Below, piece by piece: positions 37,738-50,229 of a DNA stretch of 64,000 nt. The stretch spans positions 2,633,631-2,697,630 of the forward strand of contig ML133496.1 of assembly GCA_003864495.1 (NCBI GenBank), read 5' to 3'. A program made the position numbers and the translations under genes. Position 1 is the stretch's first letter; every line of letters begins with the position of its first letter. The notes below the pieces were generated by a model. It did not search any database. It saw nothing but the letters and a program-made list of their open reading frames with translations, and had not been told where the DNA came from. Source of the stretch: Nemopilema nomurai. Lineage: Eukaryota > Cnidaria > Scyphozoa > Rhizostomeae > Rhizostomatidae.

Positions 37738-40636
37738 TTAAATACAATAGCGGAGTTTTGGTTAATTAGGAAATTATTTGACAGGCTATTTGTGATGTAT
37801 TTTCCATACTTGCAAAATAGTTATTGCAAGTGAAATGCAAATTTCCCAGCTGCCCTGGTGGAACAGGCCACATTGGATTACACACTCAGGTTGTATTGCT
37901 TGACGGTGCTGTTTGATTTGGAATTAGAATGTTTGAATGAGAGTCTCAACTCAATATTTGCACCAATCTTATCAAAGATTTCAGGAAGGTTTTGGTCCTG
38001 GCTAAAGACTTCCCTATGTTGCTGTGATGACTGCCTTTTTTCCCTTACAGTAGCCAGTGCTACTATGGTATGATGTTCATTTCAAGGGCCTCATAAGCAG
38101 GGGGATAATTTATATAAGGATAATTTGCCCCCAGATCTTGACACTCAGAGAGTAAAAAGGTTTCTGTGCATATTTGAAGCATTGCTCTGCGTCTGTGAAA
38201 TAATTTGTCTTGAAGATTCTTTTAATCAAGATGTAGCATGCATGTATTCTGTTTTTTCCACTTTAGATATCATGCACCCCACTTTTAGAGATTAATAGGG
38301 ACTAAGGCATGCTGCGCCACTGATTCAAAAGTGGACTTATACAATCTCTTTCTGCAAACCCTTAGCCTATCCCTAATAAAGCATTAGCTAAAGACTGATG
38401 AAGTATTTTGCAAATAGGGATAGCTGTTTTAGGGGCAGGAAAATAGCAATCTTAGCAAACATTCCAGAACTGTTCAGCATTATTACTCAGCATTAGTCAA
38501 TGCTTATTAATGCTAGATCATTCTAGATTGATTTAAGTATAGGTATTTGTAAATAGGCTATAGATATAATGCAATGGTAACTGCTGAATGCTCTAGAACT
38601 TTTCTTGATATGGTTTTTAAGTCATTGTGAGCCATTCATTGTGAAGTCAGCTAAAGACCTCTATAGTTAGCTCTTTTTATCAAAGAAAGGTTTACCTGGC
38701 TGAATGCTGTGTCCTTTTTCTCTAAGCTCCAAAAATTTCAAGAACTCTTGGTTTTTATTGATGTTATAAGAGAAGATTTATCAAAAAAAAGATTTTATGA
38801 GAATTCAATCATCAAATCGAGGTTAAAGTTCCAAAATATTCCCCGTATGACATCAAATATGATGAAAATTTGACAGTTCTATAAATTTTGTCTTTAAGGC
38901 ACAATAACCCCTGTCATCACCAGGTCTTTAAGAGAAGATTCATTAACTAGGATGCTAATGCGAATGCTAGATAGGACCCTGGCAAGCCAATATATATGCC
39001 ATCAACAAAAGGTTGACTTAGGCCATTGTAGCTCAATCCTAGGCCAGTGTGGTAATATCTTATGTAAGATGTCACCAAATCTTGAAATTGCCTTTGTTCA
39101 TCATTCCCAACCAAGCTTGCACCTGCCTATTCGCATCAAAGAAACGTTTAGCTTCACAATGGACAGAAGAGGTACATGTGTTAGCTACAAGGAGGGATGT
39201 CATCTCCAGTTCTGAAAAACATGCCCACCTTTAATTGTCTATGATTAAACTCTCGAAGACAGTGCTCCAGTGAGGAAACAGGGCAAAGTTTGGCTTGAGA
39301 ATATTTCATGATATGGTTGTCTAAAAATTACATTTAATAACATTTATTGTCTGTAAGATTATGAAAAATAATTTCTGCATACATTGATAAATATACTGTC
39401 TTTGAAAAGGCAAGACCAGTTTAAAATGCTGCTCTAATAAAAATGTCATAAAAATTCTCTTTCATCTTGTAATTTCATATGCCAAAACAATAACATTCAT
39501 AGTGCAATGATGCACAAAGCCAGTCAAAGTGTCTTTGCCTGTGGTGAAAATTCCTTCTAGATGCAAGTATAAAATTGTCGCAGGATCATTGCTTCAAATA
39601 AGATGAAAAACTCTTTGACTTTAAATGGATGCTAGTATTGTTCAATGAAATCTCCTAGGGTAAAACATGGTGAATTGTAATGAATGTGAATTTCTTATTG
39701 TGTATTACTGCAATAAATATCATGATGCCTAACAAACATTTTACCACTTAACTGGTATGAGGGGTGGTGAAAAAGCTGTTTTTACAGTTGTTTAGTAAGG
39801 TCAAAACCAAAATTACTTGTGTTAAGTAAAGCCATAAAACCAATCTCTCTTAGACTTTCGACTCAAAGCCAGTGGACTCAAGACTCAGAAGCATGCTGTA
39901 TAACTTGTGCTTCATACTTCATAAATAGTTCATTGGTACACATTAGGTCTATACGAGGTCTTATTCCTATTTATTATTAATTTGGTCTCTTCATCAACAA
40001 TGCTCCTTGCAACATTGTACCTAATGACAGTAACTAAAAATACATAAAAATACAATGTTCTTCAGTTAAGGATAGGCACCTATAATAATGTTACTGCAAA
40101 TATTCTATGAACACGGTTATTTTTTACGACTTAGAAAGCGTACTGTTTTTACTTTGAAAAAGCACAAGCGACCAGATAAACTGTTTTTAAATCCTCATTT
40201 GTCACATGTTTCTATAAAGAAGGCACCCAGGGGGGAGGGTTCTGTGCTCCTGTATCCCCTAGACAAATTTCCAAGTTTCCCCCTTTTCTTTACAATGTTT
40301 TGCAAGTACTTCCCTAGAAGAAAAATTAACCTGTTCCCTAGTCCTTGAAAAATAGTACTTTGATCTCTATGTCCCTAGAAATATTTGCTTTAACAAAAAC
40401 GGTAAGCTCCCTTGTTCCTAATAGAGCGAAAACAAAAGACAATAGCGATTGTATTTCACTCAACGACAGTTCAACAAATACGTCTCAGATTTACTGTATA
40501 TTTGATAGGTCGCTCGGTGAAGATCAGTCCAAACGTGTCTAGAAGCCACTTTAACTTTGCGCATTTTCTCAATGCCTTGATCTCTTCTCTAAAGCTCAGC
40601 GATTCACAAATCTAGTTAACCAATTAGAATAATTCC
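37738..40636. other. Intergenic region between SUI1 gene and filamin-like gene
   Basis: AT-rich, with only short frames (e.g. 38952-39215) that carry no domain or splice logic. The two flanking genes converge here, so it should hold both 3' UTRs and polyadenylation sites. Confidence 0.4.
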
Positions 40637-43600
40637 CTACGTCACGTGAACACTGAAAGGGCTTCCAGGCACGTGCTTTCCGCCCCACATTACAGTTAGT
40701 TCGTACCAGCCTTGCTTTTCAATGCAATATTGAACATCGTAAACACAGTTTCCCATGTGCTTAGAGACAACCTCGGTGGCAACTACATCCGGGTCGTCAA
40801 ATCCGACCATCAGTGAGCCAGGCCCTGCGTTGCATGCATCGACAATGAAATTGCTTATCTGCCCAGCCTTGGCTTCTTGCAAGCCTTTTCCGTGACAAGA
40901 ACTAAACTGTACATCACTCTCGATCGCTTTCATTGGGTTCCCATTCTCGTCCAATATCGTGATTTGGTACGGACTTCCGCGTACCGGTATGCCGTCGTAA
41001 TTCACGGAAACGAGGTAACTTCCTGGAATTCGTGCCTTGAAGTGGACGATTATTTGACCATTGGATCCCTCTACGCGCTTTGATTCGATCTTGCCGGGAC
41101 CACTGAACTGTATGGTCAAATACCTCGGTATTCCAGTTGGTAGATCAACGATGACTTTCCCAGGCTTACCCACCAGGGCCTGCAGAACGCTCGCGCTGTT
41201 GAGCTCGGGAAAGTGCTGAGATAGTTCCATCGCTGCAGTTTGTGTTGTTATTACAAACTCTTCCGCGATGGCATCGACCGGATTCCCGCCAATTTTAACA
41301 ATATGGGGCCCATTCTCCTTGGAGCAGAACCGTACTTCAATTAAATTGCTGCCTCGATTCGAAAACGAGTGCGGTAGCAGACTTCCAGAGGGTGCTATTA
41401 CCTCACTCATAATCTTGCTTCCAAAGTCCTTTCCTAACCATATGAGTAAACTCACGATGCCCGCCTCCGCAGCTGCGTAGATTTCCTGCAACCGCTTCCT
41501 GTTTCTCACTACCAGTCGATAGGACTCCCAGAAATTTTCTGTCCTTTGTAGTTAATGTGAATTTTATATTTTCCAGCTTTGTTAGGCACATAAAGAAAAT
41601 CAGCGGAATCGTAAAAATTTTTAAATACTTTTACATTTGACAACAAGGTTCCTTCGAAAGCAACAGAAAGATCTGCAAAGCTGAAATTCTCCATTCCTTT
41701 AACTGTAAACATTCCCGTTTCTCCGACTTGGCAATACTCCAGCCCTGAACCATAGACTTTCGGCTCTTCCTCAGATTGGACCTCTACTTTTACCTTGAAG
41801 GGACAGCCGGAAATGCATTTCCCTGTTACAGGATTCACGATGTTAACTAAATATGTTCCTGTCTCATTTCTTGGAAACTGGACGGAGAACGTGCCATCAC
41901 TTTTCCGGGAAAGAGCAGCCGTGAAAATATCTCCAGACGGGCTGGTTACGTAGCCCTGGAACGAGTTAAGGTCGCCATTAACCATGCTTTTAGGCCCGTT
42001 CAGCTTCTGCTCTTCAGACGAAGGAAGTTCACCATTCACAAGAGGTTTCGCCTTACCTCCTTCGACGAGGCCGCTTTCTTTACGGTTGACGCCCTTGTTT
42101 GCATCCACTGTGCCATTTATATTTGTGATTTTGGCGGCAAAAGGACTTCCAGGAATGTGTCTGTTGTCATACTTGATCTCAATGGAATAATCGCCAGGCA
42201 GTGATACGTGGTACTCCACAGTATACAAGGTATCGTCATCCTGATCGTGGTAGACGATTTCGGCTTGGGAAGGTCCCTTAATGAGAATATCGAAGTCTCC
42301 GTAGCCGGCTTTTCTTGCGTCAAGCGTGAAAAAACATGGCTGACTTGTGTGTCCCGATTCCAGGCCTAAAATGATTGCATTACAAATGACGATATTCGAA
42401 TACACTAGCATTTCATGCGAAGTTAAGTTTTCTATATTATGAGTTTGTTTAAAGAACTCATGACAATGGATATTGAGTTTGCCTAAGTAAACCTGGTAAG
42501 TTTGATATTGATATATATTTTCATTAATCTTATGTAATGACTTATAAATTTACAATGGGCGCGGTAACAAATGGCGCACTTGCGTTGACTTTTATTGAAG
42601 TTAAAAGAATCTTTCCAATAAGAGACGTCTGGCATCCTTTAAATATATGTCAAACCCAGATTTGAGCAATCGATCCCCTTAAAATCTAGCTCTGTCTTGG
42701 CATGGACGCCAGTAGCTGGGGAGGGAGGCAGCGGGGGCAACTCCCCTTTTCCTGAACATATGCAAGGACCCATGAAGTCCTCTACTAGAGGAGATTTGTC
42801 CTTGGACCAGTGGGCACTGCTGTCACCTGCTCTATTAGATTGAATAAAAGCCCCTCTATGTAAGTGCACACATGAAAACATATGGAGCATTTTTCCTTTG
42901 CCGAAACCACATTGTCTCTACTTGTGCTTCCTTTACTTCTTTCATTTCCAGGAAGTAAGCATCTCGAAGCTGCCGCGGTTCGAATTGCAAATTAAGAAAT
43001 TAAGCCATAGAACAGGTAACCTGGAAGCAGTAAGTCAAAACAAAATTGCCAGATGCACGGCATCGTTTAAAGTGCATACCTTTGCCCTTTGCCCTTACTC
43101 TGAATGGGTTTGGCTGTCCATAAATCGACGTCTCTTCGTTCCCAGACAAGGATGAAAGGGAAGATGCCAGGTCATGCATGGAACCTGGTAAAACGAGAAT
43201 AGCAAAAAGTCGAAAAGCTTTAATCAACAAGACCTTTATTTGAGCTCAAGAGCAGAAAATTAGCCTGCGATATGACTCAATATAAAAAAATGAGACGGAG
43301 ATGAAAAAAGATAGTGAAAGATCCTCGTGACAGTATATGTTACATTTGAAGGCATTAAACTAGTTTGATCGCATATCCAGCCATTAAGGGCATCTTGTTG
43401 ACAATTCAAGATCCCATTATATAAATATATATCACTTATAATACTTAATGCTATACTTCACTACTCTAGGAAACAAATAACAAAATTAATCTTCACTGAG
43501 AAACCTACTATTGCTGGGGGGTGTCAGATTGACATCATGAGTAGACTTCAAATCTATTGGCTAGATATTAAAATTTCTATTGTTGTGGCGAAGAGTAATT

Positions 43601-44724
43601 TCTGAATATTGCAATGACCGAGGTTCGAAGCTGCGTCTCCATTTTAGAAACAATTTTTTAGGCTGGACCAGTAGTCACTTAATTTACTATGCATTTACAG
43701 ACACAAAAATTCGAAAAGTGACGAATGCTAAACAAGATATACATGGCTCGCTGATTCCTATTCAAACAAAAATACTTAGGACACTAAATTGTGCAGCCTT
43801 TAAACTTTTGATACGAGTTAACCATGAACATATGAAATAACAAAACTCACTGTTCGGGGTGATATGATTTGCATCCATGTGTGCTGACATGTGACATGAA
43901 TTTGTAGTCGCCAGTTATCGTAAACAAACTGCTGAACAAGAGTGTAAACAATGAACACAGGAAAAGAGACGAGCCTCACTGACCTAATCTTATGGAGGTT
44001 TCTGAACTAGAAATCCAATTATATTTGACACAGCTTAGGTTTCTGTGCATGTTTGAAACCCGCGTTATTAATGGGACTGAATATAAGTGCATCCGGCATG
44101 CGTCTTTCATGTCTGTTTTGATATTTACGATTCAGGGGCTTGTTATGATTCGAATGAGTGAGTGACACCTAGTCGAAAGATTGTTGATGCTTAAGTTATG
44201 TTATTTTTATCGTTTGGAAAGGGGAGCTGTCTTGTGAGCCGCGACTGGGCGAGCCGAAGCACAGAATGGTCATTGTATTCAACGTATGTAAACAATCGAA
44301 AAAATATTAGGTCACGTTTTTATTAAACAATTAAATAAATAGAGAAAAGGAGAAGGCACAGTTGAAATCTTAATTGGAGATCTATCGATGGATTACGAAG
44401 ATTGGATGAAATTTAAAAAAGGTAACAGACTTAAATTCGAGAATAGCTTCTCTTAACTTCTATTTGTACTGTCAAAGGAAAATGACTGTTCGATTTCAAA
44501 TCATAGGGCTCAGCTCCCCTTTTTTTCTTATTATATCAAGAGGACCTCTTTCCATAGAAAAGGCAACAATAGCATTCGTTGGATGACAAAAATATTCGTC
44601 TCTTTACAGTTCTATCAAAGATTTCCAAATAGGCATTACAAAATAAACAAATGCAAGACTTACGGTCTCTCCCTCCCTCTTCTGTTCGTCTGTGCTCTGT
44701 CAAGGTTGGTGAAGAAGGCAGCAT
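40637..44724 (-). CDS. Short filamin-like protein (filamin C-terminal paralogue), frame broken once
   Basis: Exons: 44724-44664 (ATG, MLPSSPTLTEHRRTEEGGRD), 43184-43080 (SMHDLASSLSSLSGNEETS to VRAKGKG), 42365-40637. Phases agree. The product would be about 630 residues. Filamin-type Ig repeats are visible: LESGHTSQPCFFTLDARKAG to [11 protein letters not shown], a linker hinge, FQGYVTSPSGDIF to CISGCPFKVKV, YGSGLEYCQVGETGMFTVKG to KISGSPI, a further repeat pair, and a final repeat ending GGKHVPGSPFSVHVT. This matches the order seen at the 3' end of the larger filamin gene, including the terminal dimerisation-type repeat. Near 41510 the frame ends (SPIDW-stop) and continues one base out of step as VVRNRKRLQEIYAAAEAG, so one base is missing relative to a continuous frame. 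No CH domain is present. Candidate 5' UTR exons lie at 46229-46181 and upstream of 48342. Confidence 0.75.
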
Positions 44725-46180
44725 AGGCCTTTCGGAACCTTTAAGACATAAATCATGTCGATTAATTACTTTTTTGATTAATCAATTTGATAAACAATGC
44801 GGCAGGTAGGTGCTTCCTGGGAATTCGACAATAGTCTAAATGATGATAAACCTATAAACCACTGGCAATAAATGACCTGTCAAGGGGCCTCCTAGAAAAG
44901 CAGACGCTAAAGTCATTAAAGGGCCTAACTGTTTTTGGGTGTTTAAACTGAAATTTTTTGTTAATATTAATATATGTGGCCTAATGCGTCAAGATTGAAA
45001 AGGGTGAAATTCTTTGTTTTATTAACGCAAGAGCAAAGGTGCTTTACCCCATAGAGTCCCAATTGGAATGATCCCCTTACCCCCTATAAATTTTGAGCTC
45101 ATATCAGATTTGACTATTTCTCAATCTGGATCTGTCGTCTGAACCGGGGGCAAAGGTTGATGGAGGGGTGTGTTGGCGGTAAGGGAATGACTATACCCAG
45201 CCATATAGGGAGGGGGCATGAAAGCTATCATTCCCCATCAGGGGGCATCAACCCCTCTCTACTCAATTACAGGCCTCATTTGAAGAACACTTGAGGACAT
45301 CGCGCTAGTTGCAGAAACCACTAGAGTGTTTTCTAAAGAAAGTGCCTGGTGATGCTACACAAGACGGGGGCACACCAAAGAGAGTCCATTATAATCTAGA
45401 GTTACATTATAACTTTACATAACATGAGGTGGGTGTTCTCTAGACTTTGTATACCTGCAAATTGTTAGGATGTACACAAATGATATTTTTACAAGGAAAA
45501 TGTTTGCCCCGGTGCATTTTAAGCTATTGATTAGCCCGTCCCTTTCTCAGAGACCTGAATTGACGAAAACCACGTGATTTGGCGCGAGCTCTTAGCCAAT
45601 CAAGCTTTGAGCCCTGTGCTTACGCTGGCCTAATTAACATTCTAGACGGATTCTGATGGGCCAGATTTGTCTATGGTTATATGAAAAGCTAGAAAACAGT
45701 TGCAAACAGAACTTTTTCAAAGATCACATAAGACAGTTCAGCAGCTTTAACTTTAAATTGACTTGTTTACATTTACTGATAATTTAATCATTCCAATTAA
45801 CTTTAAAGCTGCCGTTAATAAATTTTGCGTCCAGGAAAAATTTTCTTTCCTTAAAAGTCTTGTGCAAAAACCTGGTTTCCAACTTCGCGATGTTAGAATT
45901 CTCCAAACAGTCATTAACTTATAAGAATGAGGTTTCAAATAACCTTGATTGATGCAATAAGTTTTTAACGGTTGAAGTTTTATTAAGCAAGTAAACAAAG
46001 TATTAAATAGCTTCCTATCTTTTTGGTGTGCCATTGTTTTCGTGAATCAAGGTAAATAATGTTCTAGCTTTATTAATTAGCTTGATCTTTTCGATGCAAT
46101 CTCTATGATATTTAGACACATGTTAGACTACTCCGTTCACAGCCTAATTTGAAAGGAGCCCAGGAGAATGAAAAACATAC

Positions 46181-46229
46181 CTGTACGAGTTGTCCTTCAC
46201 GTGTTGAGACCAATACCACAAGGAAAGCC
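46181..46229 (-). other. Candidate 5' UTR exon of the filamin-like gene
   Basis: A 49-base block with acceptor TTTTGTCTCCAG and donor CAG/GTATGT. In the frame that would join the coding start of the next exon it contains a stop, so it is more likely untranslated. A second candidate exon ends at 48342 with donor AGAG/GTAATT, in a locally GC-rich stretch (48342-48600) that may be the promoter region. Confidence 0.4.
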
Positions 46230-47244
46230 CTGGAGACAAAATGAGAATTTAATTAAAATCGTCTGTCTTGAAAAAGCCTTAAATGCCAGGCATGCTAAAG
46301 ACAACTGGTTTTGAACGTGATTCCAATAAATCGTTAATCCGTCGACTTTATGATTATTTGCATCTTCCTTTCACCGTTCGTCTTGTGTTTTAAGCAAACA
46401 GATGTTCAAACGAAAACCATAACAGAGGTGACTTCCCTTACCGTAGAGAACAGACTTGGGTTAAACCAACACATCCTTCGAAGCTGCTTGCATTTAGTTT
46501 GATATTTCTTGTCTCAAAAAGCTCAAGTCTTGCAGATTCTCAAAAACGATTCGCTGTTTCTCCGCGTGAGGCCCTTTTGGTTTGTATTTACAGAGCAGCT
46601 AGGCCCAACAGCTTTTTTGTTTTCCAACAGTTTGTTACGAAGCTTTGAAATTAATCAAGACATACCAAAGATATTATCAAACAAAAAGCGATTCAATGGC
46701 TTTTTCTATGTAAACAAAGCTTTCATTTTGGCCTGCAGAGCTCTGTATAAAGGAAGCAAATGTCGTTCTGTCCCCAAAGAGACGATTACAGGAAAATCCT
46801 GTTCACTCGCTCATTGAACTGACAACAAAGGCGTCCAGAATGCCTCTCACGAGCTTTGAAACTTCGTCCTTTGCACAAAGATTGACACGAGATTAGTGCG
46901 CACTGAACTCTTGTTTGCCAGGGCGTTTCCATTTATGTTTAGCAAAACATTAGATTGGAGTGTAAAACAAGCCGTGCTTAAAGGCAAAAGTTTTCCAATC
47001 AAATTCAGGTGGAGAGAACGGGCTTTGATTCAGTGCGCATTTGAGAATCTCCAGTATGTTTCGCGCTTCTGGTCTAGAGGTAATTTGCTCGTATTAGCCT
47101 AAGTATCTCTAGTATTTGTGTCAGACTGCGCAAAATACCCTTTCTCTTTTCGTGCGTGCAATACTTGGCCATTTTACAAAGCAGGCCACATCAAGCCTTT
47201 TCTGTCACAATTCAGCGTATTGGATTTGAGAATCGATGGCCCAT

Positions 47245-47553
47245 TCATAACCTCACACCTAGCCCTACCAGTAATGAGATCGACGAATTAAAACGAATTC
47301 ATTCAATGATGCATCTAGAGGTCTGGATACTAATACATCACATCTAATTGTCTAGAAGTAATTTGAAGATTGAAGCAAAATTTGTCCATTTTTTGCCACC
47401 TTCGCGGCTTTTCGTGCCACTTCACAAAATAGTTCCCTCATAACCTCATACCTAACCCTACCAGGAGAAGGATCGGTGAATATCGGGAAATGCATCAATG
47501 GTGTATCTGGAGGTCTTTACACTAATGCGTCACATCTAATTGTCTAGAGGTAA
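47245..47553. repeat. Two diverged direct copies, about 195 bp apart
   Basis: Copies share CATAACCTCA, CCTA(G/A)CCCTACCAG and CACATCTAATTGTCTAGA(A/G)GTAAT in the same order. Divergence and indels suggest an old duplication or two insertions of one element. Confidence 0.6.
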
Positions 47554-50229
47554 TCATTCACCAAGTCAAATTCGATTTAAGTAACATTATTTTTCCTGTT
47601 AAATCTACAATGTAGTTGCTGGACCAAGAATTTGTTGGTCGTGAACAAAATTTGTCGATTCGGTATCATACCCCCTACCAGTTGCCACTGTTGATATCCG
47701 TTCAAGAATTTGCTTTCTCATCTGCAAGCCTAACGTAGCCTCTTTTTCATGTAAACCTCTGCTGCATTTTGTGTTTGCACGCATGCTTGAAATGCTCTAG
47801 TACATAACAACTTCTATCGCGAATTCTCAATATCTTTCCGTCAAGGCATTGATTAGCGCAGGTTGGTTTGTTTTCAAAATGTTCAGTCAAACGCGTGCTG
47901 AGTTTGAGTAAACAGTTAAGCCAACGACCCAAAGGATCAACGTAAACAATGTGTAACAGAGTGGTTGCTTCGAAGACTGGGTTGCTTTTGGATCTATTCA
48001 ATAAGAACAAGTCATAATTTGGTCTAATGATACTCTTGATTCAGTTTTATCTTAAGAAGGTCTTCAAAACACAACATTAAGGCTACGGAATGCTTGCTCT
48101 CCATATCAGTTGCTTCAAATGGGTTTTCGCGGTCTATAGGATATCAATAAATATAAAACTAAAACTACAATTTCAAACTACAATAATCAAATCTACGCAT
48201 AACCAGATTAACATCTAACAAAAAGAATAATTTAAAAAGATTCCACAAAACCAAATCAGTTTACGTTCCAAAATACATCAATGTCAAGATTGCATTTATG
48301 AATAACATGACCTTGATATTTCATGTTAAATGAGAAATTACCTCTTTGCATGTCTGCATCTTTGTCCTGTCTCCGTTTCACCGGGGAATTTACAGACTGG
48401 GATCTGAGCGGCAAAACTGAGCAGTTTTCCCACACCGGCCTACTCCGCAGGCCTCGGACTTCCAGTGCTCCTATCTCCCTCCCGCTCTCCGCACGTGTCA
48501 AATTACAACACCAACATCCTCTGCACGTCTTTAACACAGCTGCTAAGCACTTGCTTTCACCTGTGGCTACTTAGTTCCGGGGGTAATTGGACCGGCCTCT
48601 GAACAGGAGAGAACCGGCCTCTAAACAGAACCGGCCTGAAATGGGTGTTGCTTGCAAATTACTTCGATCGATTCCTCAACAACAGACTTCCACATCAAGA
48701 AACAGCCGATACTGGCCTATTGAAAAATACTGGGGAGCGAATGCAAATTATTATGCACATTTCGTGCGAATTCTCCTTTAGGTATTCGTTTCTATTAGCA
48801 TTTTTCATTTCACAGGACGTGAAAAATGAATTTTCCTCACAATTTGAGAAATATATTGGTACTGTGTGCTTATTGCGTCCTTTATTGACGAAACATTGCT
48901 GTCAATTTAACTTAACTTGATTTAAACATGGCAAAATTTGAAAATAAGAGAGAATTATAGAAATTATTTATTGTTGGCCATGAGATCTTTTTGATGCATA
49001 AAGGTCTATGTCATTCTCTGCAGATTCAAAAAGTCACTGAGCTACTGTAATCTTCCTTTCAGGCTAGCTTTATGCAGGTTGCAAAATCTCCACCATGTCG
49101 GGTATAAATTACATTTTGGTAAAAGAAACTTGTATATTTGATATTGATATGATTGATGGTTTATTCTGGAAGGTCAGGGGTCACACAGTTGGAAGGTCAA
49201 GGGCCACACCCTTCATTAAAGAGCCTCACAGCACTATCTCAGGTCCAAGAATTAAGAACACATCGACTTTGTTAACTAACATCTGATTATTAGCTTGGTC
49301 GAACCTGACCCAACTTTACATACCATCCAAGAAAACTGGTCCCTAAAATCTTTCATCCTCGGCAAATTTTGGCCCTTTTGACATCGAGTAAGTTTTTGGA
49401 TATTAAACAAGCAAGCATAAGACTCATTGGGCTTATCAAAGTCTGGTGTGGCCTTCTTTAAAAGGCAAATGAATAATGAAAGAAGGAGGTCAAAAACAAA
49501 GAGAAAATCCAATTGCATGTTCTCTACTTATTAAAGAGATTAGGACAATGAAAAGCAAGGGTTACAAAATCTGTCATCTATTTACATCAGTTATCCGTAC
49601 CTATCGAATGAGAGCACTAATTACGTACCAGGAGAAATGCTGCGTTTAAAAATTTATATTCGCGTTTCAAGCAAAAATATCAAGTGCTACAGGTATCAAT
49701 AAAGTTATTAGCGAGAGAATTATTAAATAAATAACGACGTGCTACACAAGATAATTGAAGATACCACATAATTCGCAGAATCAAACTAAATGCAACGCAA
49801 AACAACTTATGAAAAAATCAAGCCTTCTATCTTCACATTTGAAATTTTCAACAAAATTCACTTGGCTATGATGCCAAATACAGTTAGTTATTTTAGAGAG
49901 TTAATATAAACTCGTATTTGGTCATACCTGTAAAAGCAAGATGCATTTAGCAGGCATCAAGTAGGCAGCAGACTAGATTGAGAATCTTGCATAGCCAAAA
50001 TGCTATTTTGAAGTCGTGAAGTAAAGATTTTCAAATTGCCAATTGCAATGTAAAAGTGAAAATTGGCTTTCAGAACACAAAATGAAGGCACTTAAAAATT
50101 TGATTTACCAAAAGTCAACCTTTTCATCTACCAAAGTTAATACAGTTCGAATTAGTGTCCAAAACGATCGTCTTTGAAAATTGTAAAAAATGCTGCTAAG
50201 TTCGCGAGTTATTCAAATATCCCGAGTGT

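Larger units (their letters stand above)
44739..50229. other. Region between the two filamin genes
   Basis: Besides the candidate 5' UTR exons (46181-46229 and one ending at 48342), it holds a diverged duplicated segment at about 47245-47362 and 47438-47553 and a short ACCGGCCTCT repeat at about 48592-48630. No independent gene is supported. Confidence 0.4.

Noticed and set aside
38952..39215. 87-codon plus-strand frame
   Set aside because: No domain, no start context or neighbouring exons; treated as chance.
48256..48537. Cysteine-containing minus-strand frame resembling a zinc-binding CXXC domain
   Set aside because: Cysteine spacing does not match the CXXC pattern; more likely a GC-rich 5' UTR exon.
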